Assembly (NCBI GenBank): GCA_021822115.1
Contig: JAJZSA010000010.1
Span: forward strand, 1-52,248
Origin: Pseudomonadota bacterium
GTDB lineage: Bacteria > Pseudomonadota > Gammaproteobacteria > Burkholderiales > Gallionellaceae
DNA: 52,248 bases
Direction: 5' to 3'
A program made the translations under genes and the position numbers. Of the stretch, positions 8,437 through 18,467 are shown one piece after another; the first letter of the stretch is position 1, and every line of letters starts with the position of its first letter. Below the pieces are notes generated by a model. That model made no database searches, had not been told where the DNA came from, and saw nothing but the letters and a program-made list of their open reading frames with translations.

Positions 8437-9159
8437 TCAATGCACGTCCCTCCAGATATCCTTCTTCAGTGCATACAGCAGCACCAAGAGGATGGACAGG
8501 AAACCAATCACGATCCAACCGATCTGATGACGTACCAAAATGGCCGGCTCGCTCATGAACACCAGGTAGTTGACCAGGTCGCCCATGGCGCGGTCATACT
8601 CTTCCACCGACATCGAACCCGGCTCCTTCAGCACCAGCTTGGCAATGTGGCCTTCATGATGCTCCGCCTCTTGCGTACCTTGCAGATCGGCGAGGACGAA
8701 CGGCATACCAACGTTGGGGAACACCGTGTTGTTCCAGCCACTCGGACGGTTAGCGTCCGCATAGAAGCTGCGCAGGTAGGTATACAGCCAGTCGGCGCTA
8801 CGCGAACGGGCGATCACGCTGAGGTCCGGCGGGGCCACACCGTACGCCATCTTGGCCGAACCTGCATCCATCGCTGCCTGCATGGTGGAACCCACCTTCA
8901 CGTCTTCCGGCAACTCCAACTCCGCCTTGATCTGGTCGTCGGACATGCCGATGTCGTGCAAACGGTTATAGCGCATGGAAGCAGCAGCATGGCAGGCCAG
9001 ACAGCGCGAGGTGAACAGCTTGGCACCGCGCTGCAAGGAAGCCTGATCTTGCAGGTTGACCGGCGCCTTATCCAGATGCACATCACCGCCACTGGCATAA
9101 GCGAACACCGGCGCACACGCCAGCATCGCCCAAACGATCACTTTCTTGATTGCTTTCAT
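8437..9159 (-). CDS. petC: Cytochrome c1 of the bc1 complex (PetC)
   Basis: This is the membrane-anchored c-type haem subunit of ubiquinol-cytochrome c reductase, facing the periplasm. The 240-residue protein has a signal peptide (ending near VFAYASGG), a haem site CLACH at about residues 53-57, an axial-Met region (PNVGMPFVL) and a C-terminal transmembrane anchor (IGWIVIGFLSILLVLLYAL). The ATG at 9159 follows GAGAGGG and puts the signal peptide at the N-terminus; a start at 9177 would add six residues. It ends the petA-petB-petC operon. Confidence 0.97.
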   Translation of the reverse strand: MKAIKKVIVWAMLACAPVFAYASGGDVHLDKAPVNLQDQASLQRGAKLFTSRCLACHAAASMRYNRLHDIGMSDDQIKAELELPEDVKVGSTMQAAMDAGSAKMAYGVAPPDLSVIARSRSADWLYTYLRSFYADANRPSGWNNTVFPNVGMPFVLADLQGTQEAEHHEGHIAKLVLKEPGSMSVEEYDRAMGDLVNYLVFMSEPAILVRHQIGWIVIGFLSILLVLLYALKKDIWRDVH

Positions 9160-9177
9160 TTCTTCCAACCCTCTCAA

Positions 9178-10416
9178 TTATTTGAACGTCACGCGATCAG
9201 GCTCGGGCTTGCACTTGTCGATCTTGGTGTACCACGGCATCAAGATGAAGAAGGCAAAGTACACCACCGAGAGGATACGGGAGATCAGGGTGTAGGTCGG
9301 CGTCGCCGGCATCAGGCCCAGGTAACCGAGACCGATGAAGCTCACCACGAATGCCGCCAGGAACGCCTTGTAGATCGGGCCGCGATAGCGGATGGAACGC
9401 ACCGGACCGCGATCCAGCCACGGCAGGAAGAAGAACGCGACTGTCGCCACGCCCATCGCCACCACGCCCGGGAACTGCGAACCGAACATCGGCGGCACCG
9501 CACGCAGGATGGCGTAGTACGGAGTGAAGTACCACACCGGCGCGATGTGCTCAGGCGTCTTCATCGGGTTGGCCGGCACGAAGTTGTTGTACTCCAGGAA
9601 GTAGCCGCCCATATCCGGGGCAAAGAACACCACCGCACTGAAGATCATCAGGAAAGCCACCGCGGCCACACCATCCTTCACCACCATATGCGGGAAGAAC
9701 GGCACGCCATCCAGCGGGATACCGTTGGCATCCTTGTGCTTCTTGATCTCCACGCCGTCCGGGTTGTTGGAGCCGACTTCATGCAGCGCCACCAGGTGGG
9801 CACCCACGAGCAACACCAGCACCAGCGGGATGGCGATCACATGCAAGGCGAAGAAGCGGTTCAGCGTGATGTCGGACACCACGTAGTCGCCACGGATCAT
9901 CACTGCCAAGTCCGGACCGATGAACGGCACGGAAGAGAACAGGTTCACGATCACCTGCGCCCCCCAGAACGACATCTGTCCCCACGGCAGCAGGTAGCCC
10001 ATGAAGGCTTCGCCCATCAGCGCGAGATAGATGATCATGCCGAAGATCCACAACAGTTCGCGCGGATTGCGGTAGGAGCCATACATCAGGCCACGGAACA
10101 TGTGCAGATAGATCACCACGAAGAACATCGAAGCGCCGGTGGAGTGGATGTAACGCAACACCCAGCCCCATTGCACATCACGCATGATGTATTCGACCGA
10201 AGCGAATGCGAACAGCGCATCCGGCTTGTAGTTCATGGTCAGGAAGATACCACTGAGGATCTGGATGACCAGCACCAACAGCGCCAAGCCGCCGAAGAAG
10301 TACCAGAAGTTGAAGTTCTTCGGTGCGTAATACTCGGACAGGTGCGCCTTCCAGGTAGAGACCAGCGGGAAGCGTGCATCAATCCAGCCAACCAGGTTTT
10401 TCAGAAGATTCATCAT
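9178..10416 (-). CDS. petB: Cytochrome b of the bc1 complex (PetB)
   Basis: This is the multi-pass subunit of the bc1 complex, binding two b haems and both quinone sites. At 412 residues it includes the full bc1-type N- and C-terminal halves. Visible motifs are the haem-contact segment WGWVLRYIHSTGASMFFVV, the Qo-site segment GYLLPWGQMSFWGA, and the PEHIAPVWYF loop containing the PEWY-equivalent motif with H in place of W's neighbour. The start ATGATG overlaps the petA stop by four bases. Confidence 0.97.
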   Translation of the reverse strand: MMNLLKNLVGWIDARFPLVSTWKAHLSEYYAPKNFNFWYFFGGLALLVLVIQILSGIFLTMNYKPDALFAFASVEYIMRDVQWGWVLRYIHSTGASMFFVVIYLHMFRGLMYGSYRNPRELLWIFGMIIYLALMGEAFMGYLLPWGQMSFWGAQVIVNLFSSVPFIGPDLAVMIRGDYVVSDITLNRFFALHVIAIPLVLVLLVGAHLVALHEVGSNNPDGVEIKKHKDANGIPLDGVPFFPHMVVKDGVAAVAFLMIFSAVVFFAPDMGGYFLEYNNFVPANPMKTPEHIAPVWYFTPYYAILRAVPPMFGSQFPGVVAMGVATVAFFFLPWLDRGPVRSIRYRGPIYKAFLAAFVVSFIGLGYLGLMPATPTYTLISRILSVVYFAFFILMPWYTKIDKCKPEPDRVTFK

Positions 10417-11042
10417 GCTGCGGCCCCCTTATCAGCGGGCTGGCCGCCTTTGAGCTTGCTTTTATCGTCATCCCCGATCAACAGGCGAGTGTCGCTCAGA
10501 TACATATGGGGAGGAATGATCAGGTTGGTCGGTGCCGGGACGCCCTTGAACACGCGTGCCGCCAAATCGAAACGGGAACCATGGCAAGGGCAGAACCAGC
10601 CGCCCGGCCAGTTCGGGCCCAGATCGGCCGGCGCGACTTCCGGACGGAAGGTCGGGGAACAACCCAAGTGGGTACAGATGCCAAGCACCACGAGGATCTC
10701 AGGCTTGATGGAGCGGGTCGCGTTATGACAATACTCCGGCTGTTGCGGAACAGCAGCATCCGGATCAGCCAAGACATCGTTGTGGTTGGACAGCAAGTCC
10801 AGCATCTCCTTGGTACGACGCACGATCCAGACCGGTTTGCCCTGCCATTCGACGCTGATCATCGTCCCCGGTTCGATGCTGCTGATATCGACCTCGACCG
10901 GCGCACCGGCCGCCTTGGCCTTTTCGCTCGGCTGCAAGCTCAGCACGAACGGCGCACCGGCGCCGACGGCTGCGACCCCGCCCACCGCAGTTGTAGCAGC
11001 GATCAACATCCGTCGCTTGCTATGGTCCACGTTATCTGTCAT
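10413..11042 (-). CDS. petA: Rieske iron-sulfur subunit of the bc1 complex (PetA)
   Basis: This subunit carries the 2Fe-2S cluster that moves electrons from ubiquinol to cytochrome c1. The two cluster boxes are CTHLGC and CPCHGSRFD, separated by a loop of ordinary length for betaproteobacteria. The N-terminus SKRRMLIAATTAVGG looks like a Tat-type signal anchor, which fits the tatABC genes elsewhere in the window. The start at 11042 follows GAGG and gives 209 residues; the upstream frame extension to 11162 lacks similarity. First gene of petABC. Confidence 0.96.
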   Translation of the reverse strand: MTDNVDHSKRRMLIAATTAVGGVAAVGAGAPFVLSLQPSEKAKAAGAPVEVDISSIEPGTMISVEWQGKPVWIVRRTKEMLDLLSNHNDVLADPDAAVPQQPEYCHNATRSIKPEILVVLGICTHLGCSPTFRPEVAPADLGPNWPGGWFCPCHGSRFDLAARVFKGVPAPTNLIIPPHMYLSDTRLLIGDDDKSKLKGGQPADKGAAA

Positions 11043-11077
11043 GACCCTCTTCCCTTCTGTAAAACGTTGTCGAATGA

Positions 11078-11108
11078 ACACCTGGGCGATCTCTTGCCGC
11101 CCGGGTGT
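11078..11108. other. Inverted repeat in the petABC leader
   Basis: ACACCTGGGCG (11078-11088) and CGCCCGGGTGT (11098-11108) form an 11-base stem with one G-U pair and a nine-base loop. It lies 36 bases upstream of petA within a 195-base gap that shows no other clear feature. No T-run follows on either side, so a terminator is unlikely. It could be an operator or an mRNA leader structure for petABC. Confidence 0.4.
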
Positions 11109-11237
11109 CGCGTCGGTACTGGAGGATGGCATTGCGTTGCCCGTCATGTTTTTATCAGGCAAGCGTAGGATTGGCTCCCCAACTCAATCCCGTGCCAGCG
11201 GCGCATACCTCTTCGCCGCGATTGCTGCTCAGAACGC

Positions 11238-11669
11238 CTAGTTGTTCTTGGCGCCCTGCTTGACCCACTTGCGCAGAGTCAGAATGTATTGACGGTCCAG
11301 CGTGCCGCTGGCATTCAGGCCCATGGGCATCTTCAGGCCCTTGTTGGTGCCGGTCAAAAGCTTGGTGAAAGTACTGGCCTGGCTATCGCCCGGGATCACC
11401 ACCTTGCCGAACTTGGTGCCCTTCATCAGACCTTCGTAGCTGGTCAGATCCAGGCCACTCTTGGCATAGCCCTTGGCCGTCGGGGACGGGTTGTGACAGC
11501 TCACACAGTAATCCTGCAGGATGGGCATCACGTCACGCTTGAAACTGACATCGCCGGGCTGCAACACGGTGAGTGCACTGTGCGCCGGCGCCAGCGCCGC
11601 ATCCTCAGCGAATGCGCCCATGGAAAGCGCGACCATCAATGCTCCACCCACCACTGTAGAAATTCTCAT
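11238..11669 (-). CDS. Periplasmic monohaem cytochrome c (PSCyt1-like)
   Basis: A 143-residue protein with a cleavable signal peptide (ending near MGAFAEDA) and a single haem c site, CVSCH, at residues 55-59. The segment VMPILQDYCVSCHN and the later KMPMG (a likely axial Met) resemble the planctomycete-type cytochrome c domain. It sits directly upstream of petABC on the same strand, so a role in passing electrons to or from the bc1 complex is plausible but inferred. A good ribosome binding site (GGGAG) precedes the ATG. Confidence 0.85.
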   Translation of the reverse strand: MRISTVVGGALMVALSMGAFAEDAALAPAHSALTVLQPGDVSFKRDVMPILQDYCVSCHNPSPTAKGYAKSGLDLTSYEGLMKGTKFGKVVIPGDSQASTFTKLLTGTNKGLKMPMGLNASGTLDRQYILTLRKWVKQGAKNN

Positions 11670-11686
11670 ACTGTCTCCCTGAAGCC

Positions 11687-11707
11687 CCTGCCTATATGCC
11701 AGGCAGG
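11687..11707. other. Short hairpin in the cytochrome c leader
   Basis: CCTGCC and GGCAGG flank a nine-base loop, just upstream of the ribosome binding site of the cytochrome c gene at 11669. The stem is six pairs. It may affect mRNA stability or translation, but there is no further support. Confidence 0.25.
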
Positions 11708-11837
11708 TCGATCCATGCAGCGGAATGGCGCTGCCCCAGACAACATCTCAAAAACCCTGCGGACGATTGTTATTCTTCGACATCCGGACAGCGGATATAA
11801 CCCGAAATGGTTAGTGCCGAATACTACGCAACGCTTT

Positions 11838-11865
11838 TTTATATTGCAACGCACAATCAAGGCAA
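11838..11865 (-). promoter_or_regulatory. Candidate promoter of the cytochrome c gene
   Basis: On the minus strand TTGCCT (11865-11860) and TATAAA (11843-11838) are spaced by 16 bases in an AT-rich stretch. They lie about 170 bases upstream of the cytochrome c start. This is the best sigma-70-like match in the 206-base gap between the Nif3-like gene and the cytochrome; it is a sequence match only. Confidence 0.35.
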
Positions 11866-11875
11866 TAACCTCAAC

Positions 11876-12622
11876 CTAGACAGGGACTTCCTCATCGAAG
11901 AAGCTGTGCTCCAGCCCGAATTGCCGGGCAAGATGCTGCCCCAGCGCCTGCACACCATAGCGTTCCGTCGCATGATGGCCTGCTGCGATAAATGCAACAC
12001 CATACTCGCGCGCGGTATGTACATTGTTCTCCGATATCTCGCCGGTGAGGAACGCATCCACCCCCAGTGCCACCGCTTGCTCGAAATAGCCCTGCGCCGC
12101 CCCAGAGCACCAGGCGAGACGCGCTACCTTGGCTTGCCTATCGCCGATCACCTGCGGCGCCCTGCCCAGCACCGCGTGCACCCGCCCGGCAAAGTCGCCT
12201 AATGCTTGCGGCTGCGCCAAGCACCCATGGCAAGCGACGTCCTGCTCGCCGAAGCGCCCTACTTCCTGCAACCCCAGGCGATGCGCAAGCTGCGCGTTGT
12301 TGCCATACTTGGGATGCACGTCCAGTGGCAGATGGTAGGCCAGCAGACTCATGTCATGCTGCAACAGATGCGCGATGCGTCTTTTCTTGATGCCGGTGAT
12401 CGCGGCATCCTCGCTGCGCCAGAAATAGCCATGATGGACCAGCAGTGCATCCGCGCCCCACGCTGTCGCGGCCTGCAACACTGCGTGCGAAGCCGTGACC
12501 GCAGTGGCCAGCCGCCGCACTTCGGGTCGTCCTTCGACCTGTACCCCGTTGGGGCAGTAATCTCGAAAACGCGAGACCTGCAATTCGCTTCCGATATAAT
12601 CGCGCAACTCGTATAACTGCAT
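11876..12622 (-). CDS. Nif3-like dinuclear metal centre protein (DUF34/YbgI family)
   Basis: A 248-residue cytoplasmic protein of the widespread Nif3/YbgI family, which forms hexameric rings with a two-metal site. Metal-binding motifs are present: DALLVHHG, YHLPLDVH and, near the C-terminus, AAGHHATE. The biochemical role is uncertain; links to GTP cyclohydrolase-type chemistry or metal insertion have been proposed for the family. The start at 12622 follows GGGAG; a GTG/ATG four codons upstream is less likely. It is divergent from the protease gene across 35 bases, a pairing usual in betaproteobacteria. Confidence 0.92.
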   Translation of the reverse strand: MQLYELRDYIGSELQVSRFRDYCPNGVQVEGRPEVRRLATAVTASHAVLQAATAWGADALLVHHGYFWRSEDAAITGIKKRRIAHLLQHDMSLLAYHLPLDVHPKYGNNAQLAHRLGLQEVGRFGEQDVACHGCLAQPQALGDFAGRVHAVLGRAPQVIGDRQAKVARLAWCSGAAQGYFEQAVALGVDAFLTGEISENNVHTAREYGVAFIAAGHHATERYGVQALGQHLARQFGLEHSFFDEEVPV

Positions 12623-12657
12623 CACCGCTCCCAACCATCACCTGACAGGATCATAGC

Positions 12658-13818
<1,161 letters not shown>

Positions 13819-13974
13819 CCCAGCTCCTCAAAACACCAAGTCGGGATAATCCGCCCTTCAGGATACGCTGCGCTCTGCCGAAAGAGTTGATGCCCACTCA
13901 GATCGGCATCAGCCGAGATGAAAAAGAACAACAACCGGCCGCACCACACAAACCGGTGATCAGGAGATTAGAGC

Positions 13975-15483
13975 ATGACAGTTAGCATACCCGGCCCGCT
14001 GTTCGTACTGGAAATGGCCAACAACCACATGGGAGATGTGGAGCATGGGCTGGCGGTGATCCGTGCCTTCGGCGCCGTATGCCGTGAATTCCCGGAATTC
14101 AGCTTCGCGTTCAAATTGCAATACCGCGACCTGGATACCTTCATCCATCCTGCGGCCCAAGGGCGCGACGACATCAAATACGTGAAGCGCTTCTCCGAGA
14201 CCCGCCTCACGCGCGCGGATTTCGACCGACTGGTGGCGGAGATGCGCGCCAACAACTTCCTGACCATGGCCACTCCGTTCGACGAAGCGTCCGTTGACCT
14301 CATCGAACAGCAGGATCTCGACATCATCAAGATCGCCAGTTGCTCGTTCACCGATTGGCCGCTGCTGGAACGCATCGTACAGAACAACAAACCCATCATC
14401 GCCTCCACTGCCGGTGCCGCCGTGGAAGACATCGATCGCGTAGTGAGCTTCTTTGCCCACCGCGGCAAGCAGTTCGCCATCCTGCATTGCGTAGGCGAAT
14501 ATCCAACGCCGGACGAACGCATGCACCTGTCGCAGATCGACTTCCTGCGTGCACGCTACCCCAATGTGCGCATCGGTTTCTCCACCCACGAGGACCCAGC
14601 CAACACCGACATCGTCAAACTGACCATTGCCAAAGGTGTGGAATTGTTCGAGAAGCATGTTGGCCTGCCGACCGGAAAATTCGCATTGAACGCCTACTCT
14701 GCCTCACCGGAACAGACGCGCGCCTGGTTGCAGGCGGCAAGGCATGCCCGCCTGCTGTGCGGTGTCGGCCATGCCCGCCTGCCGCACAATCCGCAGGAAG
14801 CGGCCAGCCTGCAATCGTTACGCCGCGGCGTGTTCGTGCGGCGCGACATCGCGGCCGGCCAACCCATCTCCGAACAGGATGTGTACTTTGCCTTCCCGCC
14901 GGAACCCGGGCAGTACACCGCAAACGACTGGTCCAAATACGTGGAATACACGGCAACCTCAGACATCGCAAAAGACCGCCCCGTCACCCCGTCCAATGCG
15001 GCACGCAAAGACCGCCGCGCGCGCATCTGGGAGATCGCCGACCGCGTCAAGGAGATGCTGGCACGCAACAACATCGTGGTGCCCGGCAGCGCCGATCTGG
15101 AGATCTCGCATCACTACGGCATCGACCGTTTCGACGAGGTCGGACTGGTGCTGATCACCGTGGTCAACCGCGGCTACTGCAAAAAACTGCTGGTCAGCCT
15201 GCCCGGGCAGATCCACCCCGAGCAATACCATGAGATGAAGGAAGAGACCTTCCACATCATCCACGGCGAGATCTTGCTTGAGCTGGATGGCGAACCCATG
15301 CTGTGCAAACCCGGCGACGTGGTCACTATCGAGCCCGGCGTGCGCCACAAGTTCAAGACCGAGACCGGTGCGGTGATCGAAGAGATCTCCACCACCCACA
15401 ACAAGAACGACTCGTTCTACACCGATCCCGCGATCATGGAGAACAAACAGCGTAAGACGCTGCTCACTTACTGGATGGATTGA
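13975..15483 (+). CDS. NeuB/SpsE-family sugar synthase fused to a C-terminal cupin
   Basis: NeuB-type enzymes condense phosphoenolpyruvate with a six-carbon amino sugar to form sialic, legionaminic or pseudaminic acid. The TIM-barrel motifs are kept: EMANNHMGD near the start, IIKIASCS, HCVGEYPTP and FEKH. A SAF (antifreeze-like) domain follows at about 275-340. Unlike ordinary NeuB (about 350 residues), this 502-residue protein continues into a cupin (HPEQYHEMKEETFHIIHGE, then CKPGDVVTIEPGVRH). Such a domain might isomerise or bind the sugar substrate. No cytidylyltransferase or neuC-type epimerase lies nearby, so the product cannot be named. AGGAG lies eight bases before the ATG. First gene of the cluster. 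Confidence 0.88.
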   Translation: MTVSIPGPLFVLEMANNHMGDVEHGLAVIRAFGAVCREFPEFSFAFKLQYRDLDTFIHPAAQGRDDIKYVKRFSETRLTRADFDRLVAEMRANNFLTMATPFDEASVDLIEQQDLDIIKIASCSFTDWPLLERIVQNNKPIIASTAGAAVEDIDRVVSFFAHRGKQFAILHCVGEYPTPDERMHLSQIDFLRARYPNVRIGFSTHEDPANTDIVKLTIAKGVELFEKHVGLPTGKFALNAYSASPEQTRAWLQAARHARLLCGVGHARLPHNPQEAASLQSLRRGVFVRRDIAAGQPISEQDVYFAFPPEPGQYTANDWSKYVEYTATSDIAKDRPVTPSNAARKDRRARIWEIADRVKEMLARNNIVVPGSADLEISHHYGIDRFDEVGLVLITVVNRGYCKKLLVSLPGQIHPEQYHEMKEETFHIIHGEILLELDGEPMLCKPGDVVTIEPGVRHKFKTETGAVIEEISTTHNKNDSFYTDPAIMENKQRKTLLTYWMD

Positions 15484-17312
15484 TGACTGTCGCAGAACCC
15501 TACCGCGTCGCCGATTACATCGCCGATTTCGTGGCCTCGCTCGGCGTCGGCCACGTGTTCCTGTTGCCCGGTGGCGGCGCCATGCACCTGGTGGATGCCG
15601 TCGGCAAATGTCCCGGGATAGAAACCGTCGCCTGCCTGCACGAACAGGCTGCCGCCATCTCCGCCGAAGCCTATTCGCGCATCAACGAGAACCTCGGCGT
15701 GTGTGTGGTCACCACCGGCCCCGGTGCGACCAATGCCATCACCGCCGTCGCCGGCGCCTGGATCGAATCGGTGCCGATGATGGTCATCTCCGGTCAGGTC
15801 AAGCGTGCCGACATGCTGCACGGAGCCCCACTGCGCCAGAAAGGCGTGCAGGAAGTCGACATCATCTCCATGGTCAAGGGCATCACCAAATACGCCGTCA
15901 CCGTGGAACGTCCTGAAGACATCCGCAGCGTGATGGAGCAGGCCGCCCATCTTGCGCGCAGCGGACGCGCCGGTCCGGTGTGGATCGACGTGCCGCTGGA
16001 TGTACAAGGTGCCCCCATCGCGCCGGAAACGCTTGCCCCTTGGGAACACGCACCGGTCGCGCAAGACAACACTGCGCTCGCCGCCGTCACGCAACTCCAG
16101 CAATTGCTCAGCCAGGCGCAGCGCCCCTTGCTCCTGGCCGGTCACGGCGTGCGTCTGTCCGGTGGTGCAGAGGTCTTCCGCACCTTGGCAGAAAAACTCG
16201 GTATCCCGGTGGTCACCACCTGGAATGCGCTCGACCTGCTGCCCTGGGAACATCCGCTGCTGGTCGGCCGCCCCGGCGTGGTCGCCTTGCGCGCGCCCAA
16301 CTTCGCGGTGCAGAACTGCGACCTGCTGATCAGCCTCGGCAGCCGCCTCGACAACATCATCACCGCTTACAATCCGCGCGGCTTCGCACGCAATGCCAGG
16401 AAGGTGGTGATCGATGTGGATCGCCACGAGATCGACAAGCTGGACATGGACATCGCCCTCAGCGTCGCCGCCGATGCTCAGGCATTCCTGCACGCCTGGC
16501 AGGCAGCCAGCGTACCCGCGCATCCTGACTGGTCAGACTGGCGCGCACGCTGTCTCGACTGGAAACAGCGCTACCCGGTGAACGATGGTGCACCGTTCCC
16601 CGCCAGCGGTCCCATCAGCCATTACCGCCTGATGGATGCCCTGTCCGAGGCCATCCCGCCCGACACCCTGGTCAGCACCGGCAGCTCCGGTCTCGCGGTG
16701 GAAGCGTTCTACACCGCGTTCCGCAACCAGCCGGGACAACGCGTGTTCCTCACCTCCGGCCTGGGTGCGATGGGCTATGGTCTGCCGGCCGCCATCGGCG
16801 CCTGCTTCGCCAACGGCAAGCGCCCCATGGTCGCCATCGAGAGCGACGGCAGCCTGCAACTCAACATCCAGGAACTGTCCACGCTGCGCGCGTTCGACCT
16901 GCCCATCTGTCTGGTCATCCTGAACAACAACGGCTACGCCTCCATCCGCAACACCCAGCGCAACTATTTCAAGGGGCGTTACGTCGGCACCGGACCGGAA
17001 GCCGGCTTGCTGCTGCCCGACCTGGAGAAGGTCGCCGCCACCTACGACCTGCCCTTCCTGCGCATCAGCGACGCTGCCGAACTGGATGAAAAACTAAGCT
17101 GGGCCATGGCGCAGCCGCGCCCGCTGCTGGTCGATGTGCGTCTGGTGAACGACGAAGCGCTCACGCCCAAGGTCGCCGCCTTGCCGCAAACCGACGGTTC
17201 CATGCTGTCCATGCCGCTGGAAGACATGTCGCCCTTGCTGCCGCTGGAACAGCTACGCAACGAGATGCCGGCCGGCTTGTCCGCAGCATCGCTGGCCGCG
17301 CGCAAAGGCTGA
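15483..17312 (+). CDS. Acetolactate-synthase-like ThDP-dependent enzyme
   Basis: A 609-residue, three-domain thiamine diphosphate enzyme with the layout of acetohydroxyacid synthase. The catalytic Glu is in CLHEQAAAISAEAY. The ThDP/Mg motif in the C-terminal domain reads ESDGSLQLN, then NNNGYASI. It is not in a branched-chain amino acid operon and has no regulatory-subunit partner. AHAS-like enzymes in sugar clusters (for example YerE in yersiniose synthesis) add a two-carbon unit to a ketosugar, so a branched-sugar step is plausible. It could also form a small acyl precursor. The ATG overlaps the previous stop (TGATG); a TTG one codon upstream is less likely. Confidence 0.85.
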   Translation: MTVAEPYRVADYIADFVASLGVGHVFLLPGGGAMHLVDAVGKCPGIETVACLHEQAAAISAEAYSRINENLGVCVVTTGPGATNAITAVAGAWIESVPMMVISGQVKRADMLHGAPLRQKGVQEVDIISMVKGITKYAVTVERPEDIRSVMEQAAHLARSGRAGPVWIDVPLDVQGAPIAPETLAPWEHAPVAQDNTALAAVTQLQQLLSQAQRPLLLAGHGVRLSGGAEVFRTLAEKLGIPVVTTWNALDLLPWEHPLLVGRPGVVALRAPNFAVQNCDLLISLGSRLDNIITAYNPRGFARNARKVVIDVDRHEIDKLDMDIALSVAADAQAFLHAWQAASVPAHPDWSDWRARCLDWKQRYPVNDGAPFPASGPISHYRLMDALSEAIPPDTLVSTGSSGLAVEAFYTAFRNQPGQRVFLTSGLGAMGYGLPAAIGACFANGKRPMVAIESDGSLQLNIQELSTLRAFDLPICLVILNNNGYASIRNTQRNYFKGRYVGTGPEAGLLLPDLEKVAATYDLPFLRISDAAELDEKLSWAMAQPRPLLVDVRLVNDEALTPKVAALPQTDGSMLSMPLEDMSPLLPLEQLRNEMPAGLSAASLAARKG

Positions 17313-17318
17313 CGCGGC

Positions 17319-18467
17319 ATGGCGCACACCCCCTGCCGCCTGTGCGACCAATCTCTGCCCGACACTCCGCTGCTGCACTTCCGCAACATGCCTGCGGCCG
17401 CGCAACATCTGCCCGATCGCGCGCAACTCGCGCACGACCAGGGCGTCGATCTCGACATCTACCAATGTCCCGCCTGCGGACTGGTGCAGACCGCACATGA
17501 GCCGGTGCCCTATTACCGGGAAGTGATACGCGCCGCCGCGTTCTCGGCTGAGATGAAAACCTTCCGCCAGCAGCAATTCACCGGCTTCGCCAAGCACTAC
17601 GGACTGCAAGGCAAACGCCTGCTGGAGGTCGGCTGCGGGCGCGGCGAATATCTCGATCTGTTCGCCGGGGCCGGGCTGGATGCACATGGACTGGAATACG
17701 GCAGTGCCGCGGTCGAAGCCTGTCGCGCGCAAGGCCTGCAGGTCATGCACGGCTTCATCGAACAGCCGCAGCAGTCCCTGCCTGCCGCCCCGTTCGACGC
17801 CTTTGCCACGCTGAACTTCCTGGAACACTGGCCTGACCCGCGCGCCACTCTGCGCGGCATCGCGCATAACCTGCGCGACGGCGGCATCGGTCTGGTCGAA
17901 GTGCCGAACTTCGACATGATCCTGCGTCACCATCTGTTCACCGAATTCATCAGCGACCACATCTGTTATTTCACGCGCGACACCCTGATCACACTGTTGC
18001 AGCTCAGCGGCTTCGAAGTCATCGACTGCACAACGGTATGGCATGACTACATCCTGTCCGCCGTGGTGCGCAAGCGCGTGCCTTGCGACGTCGCTGGATT
18101 CAACACCGCCCGCGCGCACTTGCAGCAGGAACTGGATACCTTCCTGCACCGGCATGGCACGCAAGGCATCGCCATCTGGGGCGCCGGCCATCAGGCGCTG
18201 GCCACCATCGCCCTGCTGGAACTGGCAGACCATGTGCGCTACGTGGTTGACTCCGCCCCCTTCAAACAGGATAAATTCACCCCGGCGACGCACCTGCCCA
18301 TCGTGCCCCCGGAACATCTGGCGCACGAACCGGTAGGCGCCGTCATCGTCATGGCTGCCAGCTACTCGGACGAGGTGGTACGCACCATCCGCCAGCGCTG
18401 GGGCGATGCTTACCAACTGGCGATCCTGCGCGAGCAGGGACTGGAGATACTGCCGCGTGGAGCTTGA
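17319..18467 (+). CDS. Zinc-finger sugar C-methyltransferase-like SAM methyltransferase
   Basis: A three-part protein of 382 residues: an N-terminal four-Cys zinc site (C6, C9, C50, C53), a class I SAM domain with LLEVGCGRGE at 101-110, and a C-terminal Rossmann-like domain with WGAG near 287-290. This is the architecture of deoxysugar C-methyltransferases (TylC3/NovU type), which methylate ketosugar nucleotides at carbon 3. Together with the upstream ThDP enzyme it suggests building a branched or methylated sugar. The exact substrate is unknown. It begins six bases after the ThDP gene and overlaps the next gene by 11 bases. Confidence 0.85.
   Translation: MAHTPCRLCDQSLPDTPLLHFRNMPAAAQHLPDRAQLAHDQGVDLDIYQCPACGLVQTAHEPVPYYREVIRAAAFSAEMKTFRQQQFTGFAKHYGLQGKRLLEVGCGRGEYLDLFAGAGLDAHGLEYGSAAVEACRAQGLQVMHGFIEQPQQSLPAAPFDAFATLNFLEHWPDPRATLRGIAHNLRDGGIGLVEVPNFDMILRHHLFTEFISDHICYFTRDTLITLLQLSGFEVIDCTTVWHDYILSAVVRKRVPCDVAGFNTARAHLQQELDTFLHRHGTQGIAIWGAGHQALATIALLELADHVRYVVDSAPFKQDKFTPATHLPIVPPEHLAHEPVGAVIVMAASYSDEVVRTIRQRWGDAYQLAILREQGLEILPRGA

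Noticed and set aside
11043..11162. N-terminal extension of the Rieske protein
   Set aside because: It has no family similarity and includes the leader hairpin; the ATG at 11042 has a ribosome binding site and gives the normal signal-anchor.
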